From: Argopecten irradians
Taxonomy: Eukaryota > Mollusca > Bivalvia > Pectinida > Pectinidae
Assembly: GCF_041381155.1 (NCBI RefSeq)
Contig: NC_091139.1
Span: 7,812,383-7,876,382, forward strand
Reading direction: 5' to 3'
Length of the DNA: 64,000 bases
Shown: positions 23,331-34,900 of the stretch, one piece after another
Numbering within the stretch: the first letter of the stretch is position 1
How the letters are laid out: the number at the start of each line of letters is the position of its first letter
Notes under the pieces: generated by a model
Database searches by the model: none
What the model saw: the letters and a program-made list of their open reading frames with translations, nothing else
What the model was told of the DNA's origin: nothing
Made by a program: the position numbers and the translations under genes

Positions 23331-24790
23331 ACTCATTCGTACTGCGTCATCCGCCATAGATGAATACATATCTTACATTTGATGTTATAATAATAATTTA
23401 TAAAGTTGTTTTAATAGTATTGAGTATAAAATAATTTTAGAAACATTTATATTATGAAGATAACTTTAAATATGTGTGAATAAATACTATTACGATTTTA
23501 ATATTCTGTATCAGTTATTAATTAGTATAATTAAGTAATAAGTGGTTTGTATTGGAAGGCCTTACCTTAACACTTTGCTTTACAATTACACTTAACCTCA
23601 CACTTTCACGTACCCTTTGACTAACGCTAGCGGTAGTGTTAGTGTTAGGGTAAGGGCTAGGTTAGAGTTAGGGTTAGGGTTGAGGTTAGAGTTTGGGGTA
23701 GGGTTAGGGGATGATACGCATATGGATCAACATGTCAATGTCAGATGCTTTTTTCACGTGACATGGATGAGTGGAGGTTCAACTTTATTGCATCATGTGT
23801 TGATGCTTGTTCTATTAGTGGTTATTTCTAGTAGTCTTTCATATTGATCACGCACGTTTTCTGGTGTTGTGTTGGCAATCTCTATATTTTTTTCTCAAAT
23901 TTTCCGCGTTTTCTTGTAAGGTCACATGTTCCTGTCCAAATTACAAGCAGAATATCAGTATATTGCCTGACAAAGAATTCCACATTTTCCAATATGTAGT
24001 TGATTGCCTGCAATGTTTTTCTTCCTCCGATACATGACCATTTGATCTCACGCTTTAGGATATTGTCTGCATTGTCACGTAATCTTACACCTTTGCTGTC
24101 AGACACGAATATAAGTTTCCTTGAGTGGTTTGCTAAGTCCCGTTGATAACATTTCTGATAAAAGATATATGTTGATTCTTGAAGAATTCATTAGAAAATA
24201 TATCCAACTTTCCAGACTTGCATATCACTGATGCCGGAATAGCTGCAGTCCACTATCAGTCTATAGCTGTTACACGTACACACTGTTGGTGAAATCAACT
24301 CATTCGTACTGCGTCATCCGCCATAGATGAATACATATCTTACATTTGATGTTATAATAATAATTTATAAAGTTGTTTTAATAGTATTGAGTATAAAATA
24401 ATTTTAGAAACATTTATATTATGAAGATAACTTTAAATATGTGTGAATAAATACTATTACGATTTTAATATTCTGTATCAGTTATTAATTATTATAAATT
24501 AAGTAATAAGTGGTTTGTATTGGAAGGCCTTACCTTAACACTTTGCTTTACAATTACACTTAACCTCACACTTTCACGTACCCTTTGACTAACGCTAGCG
24601 GTAGTGTTAGTGTTAGGGTAAGGGCTAGGTTAGAGTTAGGGTTAGGATTGAGGTTAGAGTTTGGGGTAGGGTTAGGGGATGATACGCATATGGATCAACA
24701 TGTCAATGTCAGATGCTTTTTTCACGTGACATGGATGAGTGGAGGTTCAACTTTATTGCATCATGTGTTGATGCTTGTTCTATTAGTGGT
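22877..24790. repeat. 957-bp direct tandem duplication
   Basis: AGTCTTTCATATTGATCACG begins at 22877 and again near 23833, and the two units match almost base for base to GTTCTATTAGTGGTTATTTC near 23828 and 24793. Few differences are visible, so the duplication is recent. It copies the 5' half of the SGNH-like frame and a downstream AT-rich repeat. Confidence 0.9.
23625..23712 (+). repeat. Degenerate TTAGGG-like stretch
   Basis: Irregular GTTAGGG, GTTAGAG and TTGAGG words resemble interstitial telomeric-type repeat. The same stretch recurs near 24582-24678 and, shorter, near 25150-25205. Confidence 0.6.
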
Positions 24791-25690
24791 TATTTCATTG
24801 AGATGGTGTCGGTTGTGTTTGATATGCACGTTATTATAGAAAGGTCTGTTGTGTAAGTTTTTGAAAATTATGTTTGATAGATGAATATATTTCTTACAAT
24901 CGATGTTATAATAATAATTTATAAAGTTGTTTTAATAATATTGAGTATAAAATAATTTTAGAAACATTTATATTATGAAGATAATTTTTTAATTATGTGT
25001 AAATAAATACTCTTACGATTTTAATATTCTGTATCAGTTATTAATTATAAGTAATAAGTGGTTTGTATTGGAAGGCCTAACCTTACACTTAGCACTTAAG
25101 TTTACAATTACACTTAACCTTACACTTACACGTACCCTTTCACTAACGCTAGGGTTAGTGCTAGTGTGTTAGGGTTAGGTTAGGGGCTAGGGATTGGGTA
25201 CGGGGATGATACGCAATGGGTCAATATGACAATGTTAGATACTTTTTCATGTGACATGGATGGGTGGGGGTTCAACTTTATTGCATCATGTGTTGATGCC
25301 TGTTCTATTAGTGGATCTTTCATTGAGATGGTGTCGGTTGTGTTCGATATGCACACGTTATTATAGAAAGGTCTATTGTGTAAGTTTTTTTTTAATTATG
25401 TTTGATAGATGAATCCATTTCTTACAATCGATGTTATAATAATGATTTATAGAGTTGTTTTAACAAAATTGAGTATAAAATGATTTCAGAAACATTTATA
25501 TTATGAAAATTACTTTAAATATGTGTGCTTTTATGTATGTGTTTGATATGCACGTTATCATACAAATTACTTATTACTAATTAATAACTGATACAGAATA
25601 TTAAGATCGTAATAGTATTTATTCACACATATTTAAAGTTATCTTCATAATATAAATGTTTCTAAAATCATTTTATAACCAATATTATTA
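24790..25690. repeat. Partial and inverted further copies of the AT-rich repeat
   Basis: 24880-25330 repeats the right half of the 957-bp unit (CGATGTTATAATAATAATTT through GCATCATGTGTTGATGC) with more divergence. 25410-25530 starts another copy. 25560-25700 is the same family in inverted orientation (TTATTCACACATATTTAAAG). The block is thus an array of one AT-rich repeat with an inverted end. Confidence 0.75.
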
Positions 25691-25700
25691 AAACAACTGT

Positions 25701-26661
25701 ATTCGTTTTTGTCAATATGTACAGAACATGTATGTGCTACACATGGAGATTTTCCATTATGTTGTGGAATGTTCGTAACCAGGCAACCATTTTTGGAATA
25801 GATGTAGTGACAGAATTGTTAACATTCGAAGGTAATGTTTTGCAAATTTTCGCTATTGAGAGATCAGATTTTTTTAAATAGCGTTACATTTTCAGCGGGT
25901 TTAAGTTTTTTTGTCAATGTTAAATGTTGGCGCTTGCTCGATTTATTGTAAATTATAAGTGTTCTAGAACACATTGTAAATATGTCATAGGATAGTTACC
26001 TTGAGAGTGTATGGAGACGGGAATAGAAATACAGTTTTTATCACTGTCAATGTACATTTAACGTTATTAAACCCTTTGATGTTTTTGGAAATACCATCTG
26101 TCAAAGCGGTGTGCAGTTTTTTGTTTAAAGATTGAAGCAAACTTCCGAAGTTACATGACGTTGTTTACTGGCGTAAAGTCAATTTTTAACCAACGAAGAG
26201 CGCAAATCATGCAAAAATATTATCAAAGGCAAAATCATTGGATATCAGACGGGTTAGATTTTAAATTAACAATCTTTTAGATAAAGTGTCAAAAAGTCCA
26301 AGTGACTTCATTTGTATATTTTGGTTTCTAATAAAAAGTAAGTTCGTGGATGTATTAGTCAAAAGGCAAATATAAAATAAGATAAGATAATTCATTGATA
26401 TCAGTATCGAGTATTTCTTAAAACGTTCTTTTTCTATCCATTTCCTTCGGAAAGGTAATGATAAAACAAAATATAACTTATTAATATGTATTTAGTATTA
26501 AGATTGATTACTATTTATTGACTCTTACTTAAAAAGTAAACGGTTAATCTATCTGTATTGCGATTCTGAATTTAATTCTCCCTTGTGTCATGGTATTGCG
26601 TTTGGACGTCAAAATAATACACTGAGTTGACATTTATATTGTAAATATAAGGAAAAACTAC
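25701..26661. other. Intergenic DNA, nothing recognised
   Basis: AT-rich, with no supported exon, RNA gene or repeat. Confidence 0.4.
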
Positions 26662-26938
26662 GGTGGCTGGGAGCGGACATGAAATAAAAAAAATGTTGCA
26701 TGTGAACGTAATAGTATTTCGTGCGCACGCAATAGTATTTCGTTCGCACGCAATAATTATTGCGTTCGCACGCAGTAGTATTTCGTTCGCACGCAATAAT
26801 TATTGCGTTCACACTCAATAACATTGCGTTCACACGCAATAATTATTGCGTTCACACGCATTATTTTTGCGTTCGCACGCAATACTATAGCGTTCGCACG
26901 CAATAGTTTTATTTATTTCATGTCCGCTCCCAGCCACC
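26662..26938. mobile_element. 277-bp MITE with about ten internal palindromic 21-bp units
   Basis: Perfect 27-bp terminal inverted repeats, starting GGTGGCTGGGAGCGGACATG at 26662 and its complement ending at 26938. The interior consists of about ten units of 21-22 bp, each with a self-complementary core such as GCGTTCGCACGC plus an AATAATTATT-type spacer. No transposase. The open frames on the minus strand here are artefacts of the repeat. Confidence 0.85.
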
Positions 26939-27829
26939 TTAAAAACTAAATAAATAAAAAATACTTTATTTCTTCACAGTTATGTTTATAAAAACGATCA
27001 GAGTAATGGTTGCATTTTTGTTTGTAAATATTCCAAATACACTCGATACTTGATAAGGTATTTTTCCCGTAAACCTCCGAAGGGTTCGTTTGCTATTATT
27101 ATGTTCTTAATGAATAAGGAAATCAAAATATCAAGAATTTCAAATTTTATCAAACCCTTTATAAATGATTGAAATATATATTAGCTATCTTTAGAGGCGA
27201 TTTTGATACTGAATTAGCTATACTATATTTGCTTATTTTCGAAGACATACTTATGTAAGCTCTGCAGGACGAAAAATTGTTGCAGCTAGTTTTATGTTAC
27301 CGTTCAGTGGCAAATAAAAATGGTTGCAATATTTTATGATTTGGTCATGATAACTAAAAGTTACTTTTTGTTTAGTTAAAATGTGGCGATTCGTCCTAGC
27401 CCTTAGTAATTTGGCGTTTGATATATCAAAAATAAAGAAATAGTTCTCTTCTGTCAGATGTATTCTATTTAAATCATTTGGAAAGAATTCTAACTACTTA
27501 TGATAACTGAAACGAAATAGAAGAATTGATGGGCTACAGCAGCTGTCAGGCTGACAGAGGTTACCAGATTTTAAAAAATGTAATGAAATATTTCGACATA
27601 TACTGGTTTAAATGTACCAAGCAACAACCAGCTATATCGTTTTTGCTCGGGAGCTATTTTCTTGCGCATGAGGTCAAAATTTGGCTAGTTTGATTTTAGT
27701 GATCTACATACGTATCAGGAAAACCATCGTGTTCCGCTTTATTAAAGCAGTGAAAGACAATAGAAATAAATATATCACGTTGGACATGTCATTTATTTTT
27801 ACACCAATATTTTTTTTATTATTGGCGAT
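26939..27829. other. Intergenic DNA, nothing recognised
   Basis: AT-rich, no supported feature. Confidence 0.4.
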
Positions 27830-27968
27830 CTGCTGGTGTAGTGGTTCGATCCCCGGCATTGACGTGTAAAGGTTAGGGATCACCTGCCTGATCACGTGGG
27901 TTTTATCCGTACGCCCCGGTTTCCTCCCACTCCAAGACCCCTCGCACGCTTACATCCGGGCCATCGCA
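27830..27968 (+). mobile_element. SINE fragment
   Basis: GTAGTGGTTCGATCCCCGGC looks like the B-box end of a tRNA-derived head, and GTACGCCCCGGTTTCCTCCC resembles the central block of the SINE at 10984. The 5' part is missing and no target repeats were found. Confidence 0.55.
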
Positions 27969-28107
27969 AGTGATTTGCATAAGTTGTATAACTTGTTTCG
28001 CAATTGATGTAAAATTAATGAAGTTTATATTTAATTGTTTTATTTTGCATAAGGTGTTTTCTCAAACGAAATTAAATAACAGAAGTAGACAATTATCATA
28101 TTGTGCT

Positions 28108-28195
28108 CTGCATATTACAGAGTTATCTGCCCTTGCGGGTAGGTATTGGTTGCAATGGGCACCTGCCCTCAAGGGAGGTAACTCTGTAATATGCA
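28108..28195. repeat. Short hairpin MITE (88 bp)
   Basis: TGCATATTACAGAGTTATCT at the left is matched by the inverted AGGTAACTCTGTAATATGCA at the right, with CCCTTG and CAAGGG inside. A related half-copy lies near 431-470. Confidence 0.8.
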
Positions 28196-28874
28196 AAGAC
28201 GCAATATCTGATATATGAAGCGTGTTTAACACTATTTGAATGCTATATTCTATTAGTTTATTAATTGCTACAGTATCGATATGTTATGTGTTTTGTGAAT
28301 AAGTTATTATAATTTCCCATTGTTTATATATTTCAATATGTAGGTTTAACATATTCCCGTGTTATTGAAATGATAAATACGTTACGGTTAGAGTGAATTT
28401 AATAGTTCTAGAAAACGTTTTACTCCACTGATGCAAGTTCGGGTTCGACCTGCAATGTATAAACCAAAAAATTGTAATGACGGCGCGCGAGTTATTCATC
28501 GCTACTGCAAACACTAGCAACATCTGACATTATATCTGTCACAGTGATATCAAGTACTCCAACTTCCATAATAAATTTCACTCGTTTATTGCAGATATAA
28601 TTGAAATTTTAAACGCACTCTCTCTGTGAGTTTTCCATGTAAGATTTATGCTACTGTACATGTATAAAAATGCATATAGTTATCGTTGGCAGTGTTCCAC
28701 TACGACACATAGGCACCGTTTCTTACCGACCGAAAGGTATAGTATGCCGGGTACGTATATTCTTTCTATTTTTATGTAGGTTACACACAGAATCGCCTGT
28801 GCTTACCGGGTACTGGACTTCCTGATTGCACAGCTACATGTGAAATGATGTAGACACACTGTACTCTATGAGAC
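28196..28874 (+). other. 5' flank of the lectin/EGF receptor gene
   Basis: Upstream sequence and 5' UTR; no clear core promoter was identified. Part of it (about 28476-28620) is similar to a segment in intron 1 (about 30655-30790). The stretch around 28810-28835 (CCGGGTACTGGACTTCCT) resembles the 5' flank of the second gene near 52916-52945. Confidence 0.45.
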
Positions 28875-28941
28875 ATGGATACTAAACTCGTTTTTGTTCT
28901 CTGGTCATTACTGTCGATTTCAGCAGTGGTCAAGTCGTCAG
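28875..28941 (+). CDS. Receptor 1, exon 1: signal peptide
   Basis: ATG then a hydrophobic core (LVFVLWSLLSISAVV) and small residues, ending in phase 1 at G|GTTAGT. The second gene has an equivalent first exon at 52997, which supports the start. Confidence 0.85.
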
Positions 28942-31900
28942 GTTAGTATTATACGTTTAATTACATTGAATACGTTATATAGCTATATATAGGCAGTCGA
29001 GGTGTCGGGGGTGAAGGTGTATTTCTGTCCGATGATCTAGTATTCTATATCATAATGACATTGGATTAACAATGCTTTAGTTGCATAGCCATATATAGTT
29101 AGAAACACCACTAGGAAGACTCTTGCAAAATCTAGAAGCTCATCACGTAATTGGCAGGATGAAATTAACTAGGGGATAAGTTTCTAGGTTTGTGCAAGGG
29201 ACTTCCTGGTTATGTTCCTAACTATATATAGCAATGCAACATGACCATTGTTCTGTTTTGTAAACATGTACATGTATAATACTGTTTATGGAGTTTATCA
29301 AAATAAATTTGTGGATACCTTATACGTTATACGTTTCGGAAAACTAAATAATATTTTTACAACATTCAAGATTAAATTGTTTTATGAACGAGTCAAGCAT
29401 ACATATTTACATAAAATCACTAAAGGGTTTAAAATAAAAACATGTCGAGCTAAAAATGGCTTATTAGACACGGATATACATACATAGAATCTTGGTGTAA
29501 CATGGGATTTTGGTAAACAAAAATTAAGGCTTTAACAAGTAGTTATGCATAATTCACCTGGTGTAACATACAGTATCTGATGCTTTTGTATATTTAAGTC
29601 ATTGGAAATTACTATGTCTATGGAAGCTAACCCATACAAACAATTTACATTTGTATGTGCCCTTTAAATGCATTTTTTTAACGACTTGATACTTTTTACG
29701 ACATTATATACTTTATATGGTATTGATTTGCATATACATCTTTAAATAGTTTTGTTAGATGTGTATATAGGATGAGTATGGGATGCATGGGTTGAAAGAA
29801 CTCCATAAAGTAACAATATGTTTTATGGTAATATGTACAAAATTACTGAACTTTATTTTTGGCAAAATGTTGGTAAGAGTAAAGGGTAACTCTTGCACAA
29901 AAGGACAGAGAACTTTCTTCCGATATAACATAGCAGTAAGAAATTTTATTAATTTGGGTATTACGCCCTAATAATTTAACATTTCTTGTAATGAGTATTT
30001 TTATTGTCTTTATTGGTCAAAAAATGGAAATCCTATTAAGATTGAATAATGATAATTTCTTTAGATTTAATTTGTTATGTTATAAAATCTAGATATACCT
30101 CAAAAAATGAGTGTACTCTTATTAATAAGCGTTTGCTTCATGGTTTATGTACACTCAGTTGTTTGTTATATCTCCTTTAAAGATGCTCCACCGCCGACAG
30201 AGCATAAATAATACCCATTATTTGAACAATAACTGATGTTTAATCGTGTATATGCGTGTCAAAAAAAACATATAAATCTATGTATTTTGCAATCGGTGTA
30301 TGTACAATCAGTACTTCGTTCCATAAAGGGTATAATGTCAGGATTTTTTTTTCGGGGAAAATAATTATTTTGTATTTTTTTGTCTTGAAGTTAAATAAGA
30401 AGCTAAAACTTTTCAATGGTGGGGATGGTGTAAACTATGTAACGTTTGTAACTGAAGAAAAAACTTATTTATCTGCTCTTGTTTTTGATGAAGGAAAATA
30501 CCATTTGTCAGCGTTGGAGCATCTTAAAAAATTATTCAGGTTCACCCTCGATTGTATCGTTTAAGTAGAAACCATTTCTAGACCAAAATGTGCTTTTCTC
30601 TGCTCGTGCGTGTTTGGCCTACAAGACATAGCTTTATGTACCATCAAATTCATAACAACGGCGAGCGAGTTATTCGTTGCATTTGAAACACTGACCGAGA
30701 GTAGACATTATAATAGGTAACGGTGACACCAAGAAATCATACTTTTATTTCGGCATATTAACAATAAAATAATTAACAAAATCAAGGCATGTATGGTAAA
30801 AAAGACAGCAAATTGTCATTTAAAAATATATAACGCATGGATAAGTAGGCCTTATGTTCAAAATTTAATTATACAAACAATCAAACAAAGGCTACCTTTG
30901 TATGTAAAATAATAAGTACTGACCGTTTCAATCAAAACTCAGTATTCGTTTTAAAAATAATTCTGAACAAAATAAAGACAGGCCTATTTTCAAGCAGCCC
31001 TAAAAATTACGATGGAGATACGAGTACGAGTCGTACAGAAATAAAATTGCATGCACAAATAGTACGATGTAGGTAAAATCTGTGTCATTGCACAATCTTC
31101 TTTTAGTAGCTATAATGACTATATGAATCATTTTGAACGTATTGAAGAATGAAAGTTTTTCGATATCAAAAGCAGAGACAAAAACATTTTCCACTGGCTA
31201 GGTTGGAACCTTGGTTGATTAAAACATATTTTTATGTACAGTCTGTATAATTTTGATATATCATAGGAGTAAACATGATATATTAAAAAAATCAAATTAT
31301 AATATATAATAAAATGAGAATCTTAATTTAAATATTTCAAAGTTATCCTTACCACTGGTAACATTGTAACAAGTCAAAGTTCTACGTACGTGTCTGGGGG
31401 CGCCAGATGGGTCAGCTCTAAAGCCGTGGACGGATGTACTGCACAAACCATCGGCTCTGACTGCTGTACACACACGGATACCGGAAAGACCGAAGCCTGG
31501 TGGCAGGTAGATCTACAACAACAGTTCGTCATAGAAACAGTGCATATCCTATACAGAGGTAAGTCTAAAATTATTCTTGGTGACTTACAAGTCACCAATA
31601 ACAAATCTGTATTGACAGGTTTGGTTTTACCATTATCTTATATAATAGACATCATATACCTGTTGTTCCAGCTGCTGTTCTATCTTGTCAACCCATGGAA
31701 CGGGGCAGCTAATCGAAACGATGCTTTAGTGTCCATTTGATCAGTAAACAAAATAACTATTTCCTCAAGCATTTATATTCAACTAAGCTATTCCATAAAT
31801 GTCAGATAAAATGCTTTTCAACAATATTCACTTGTGTTTCTTTTTTATATTTCTCTATATCACTTTTCATTTATCATATCATTGTCTTAGAATGCATACC

Positions 31901-34900
31901 CTGTGTCGTGTTGTAAAGATGTAAAAGTATTGTTCCGTCAGCTCATACACGTATTGTCCACAAGGGAAATGTTAACACATTCTTCCGACTTTATTCCCGT
32001 GAATGAATGTGATAGTCCATCATATTATTACTTTGCATTCTAAAACCAAAAAAAATATTTATTTGCAGATAAATTTTCAGTTTCTTGTAATATTTGTTAT
32101 TTCTACCGGTGAAATTGTGTACTTTTGGTGATAGTCTGAAAGTATAAAATAATTGCATAATGCCAAACATACAGGCAAGCATTAAAGCTGACAGCTTACA
32201 TAATGATTTAGTCCATTTGAGACTCTCATCATCCAAATTAGAATCTATTACTAGGTGAAGCATATTTCTTTGTTATTTATAGATGATGGAACACTCGATC
32301 GACTGGCGGGATTTGAGATCTATCTGTCTAATACATCCGTCTTTAGATCAGAAGAACGTTGTTACCAGGACAACACTGCCTCGCTAGGATTAATGACCGC
32401 CATACAGAACGTTACGTGTACAGGTGTCGGACAGTATGTTACTATCTACAATGATCGACGGGTAAAGGCCGAATCCTGGTACTCGGATGATGCTATATTG
32501 GAACTGTGTGAGGTGTTCATTTACGGTAAGTTCTAATGTTAGTATGCACCAATACTTTGTTAATAAATGAATATCAATATTAGACGTAACTGTATAATAA
32601 CAGTACATGTAAAAAACGAATACCCACATGAATAATATTGCTGAATTATTTTGGTACATACAAAATATGTAAGATTTGTCGGAGCTCTAGACTGCATGAG
32701 AAGTAGTAAGATTAAGGTAAATGTCAAATACTAGTACATGTATGCAATGGGTTCATATATTGTATATTAATAATAAATCAGTCCGGAAAGGATGACAAGT
32801 TCCTGTAAAATGATAGAAGTGCTCTTTACTTGCAAATAAAGGTAACCGAGAAGATTCAAACACAGACTGGTTGCCACCCTATATGATGAATGCTATATAT
32901 AAGTGTACTTCTCTATCTAAATGGCTATTATAATGACATTTCTAATCAAGCAGGAAGAATGTATTTTTAATGTGGTTGATAGTACATCTATGTAAACGAA
33001 ACCCATTGATGGTGAACAATAAACTTCCCTTTGCACAAGTCAACCTAGAGAGACACCCATACGCTAGTTATAAACGACAGTCGTTACTCATTGACTGCAA
33101 TGGTTCATTTAATAAATATATTAGATATGTTCCAATTTCCGCCACTTTCATTGTCTGATACACTGTCACGTGGAGGGCGATATTTAGCATATTGACTCGA
33201 TGTTTCCAATTTTAGGAAGCATATTGACTCGAAGTTTCCATTTTTAGAATCTCTGAGTCAATATTTTCTATTGTGATGTCACACCTGAGTCAATATTCAT
33301 ATTATGACGTCGACGTCGTGTCATTCAGGAATATATAGTCGAGCCATTCTCACTGCTTTCTATTTTACTTAGCATGAAGCAAACGTTGAAACTAATTATC
33401 ATATTTAATATAAGAAATAAGGACCGTTGTTTCCGTTCATATGGTGTTATATTGCCCTTGTAGAATTTCATTATTTATTCTACCCAGGTAATACAACACA
33501 ATATGGACATCAACAAAGGTCCATGATAAATATATATGTTATGCATAAATGAAATAAAAAATAGTAATAAGTTATAATTAAATCAGGCTTATTTAGTGTA
33601 CAAAAGTTACCATCCTTGTGATAATCTATTTCCTAATGCTTGTCAACTATCTATTGAAGGCTGTACTCTCGGGAAGTTTGGAAATGGACATTGTAATGAT
33701 GACTGCTTAGACTGTCTTAGTAACATATGTCACCCAACATCCGGGATATGCGGTAAGAATGTTTGTCTAAAATATATTTAAGCTTGGTCATCAAAGAATC
33801 CGATCAAATAAAAAAGCAAATGCCTTATGAAAAGCATTAAGTTAGTCTAAATCTTAAAGTTATGGCACGTTTGAGTGTCTTTCACGGACAAACACTGGCC
33901 ATAATTTCCTGGCCGTGATTTCTTCATCCTTTAAATTGCTATTCAATACGTAGTATTTGTCTCTCTTCACATGTCTCACAAGGCATTGCGGCTTCACATA
34001 TGCTCACATATCTATTGAGTTAAACCTCAAATACACCCCTTGTCGATAACCAACAACTTGTGAAGTGGCAATGTTTACCAATATCATCTGAATCCGGTCA
34101 AATCCCCATGTTGGTTACCGCATATTCATTACTGTGATTGCTGTACGGGTGAATAATAATCTCAATTATAAACTAAAAATGTACATAAAAAGTACAATAA
34201 AACCCAACTTCAGATATAGCGATAAATAACCTGACGTTAAGAATCACCAAAGGACTTTTATCTTAGTAACACTTAGCTTGGTAGTATTTCGCCATAACAA
34301 TCATGTGTTATACATAAAGTGTATTACATTGAAAAAGGCTTTTTTTATAATGGATTTAACTTCTCTCAATTTGGAATCTTTCTACATAGAATTCTTTTCA
34401 ATACAGATAATTGTGCAGCTGGATATCACAGTTTGGTTGATGTTTGCATTCCATGTCCTACAAACTGCGCGAGAAATACCTGTGATGGTTCATCAGGGGC
34501 TTGTACAGGTACTTTTTTCTCAATGGGATACTTTTCCACATGCTACAGCTTTGTAAGCCCTTGGGATGGACTGATAGAAACCTTCATCTTTTAACAAAAC
34601 CGATTTTTACTTTATGAGAACGAGGACAAACTACAGCAAACATAAACAAGGGCAAACTACAGGTCACGAACATAAACAAGGACAAACTAAGGTAAGTGAA
34701 CATAAACAAGGACAAACTACAGGTTAGTGAACATAAACAAGGGCAAACTACAGGTTAGCGAACACAAACAAGGACAAACTACAGGTGAACGAACATAAAC
34801 AAGGACAAACTACAGGTGAGCTGACATAAACAAGGACAAACTACAGGTAAGCAAACATAAACAAGGACAAACTACAGGTGAACGAACATAAACAAGGACA

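Noticed and set aside
23617-24839. Two near-identical plus-strand frames with RVRARLELGLGL
   Set aside because: They arise from the TTAGGG-like repeat in the duplicated block and have no family features.
26572-26839. Minus-strand frames with CERNT-like repeats
   Set aside because: By-product of the palindromic 21-bp units of the MITE at 26662.
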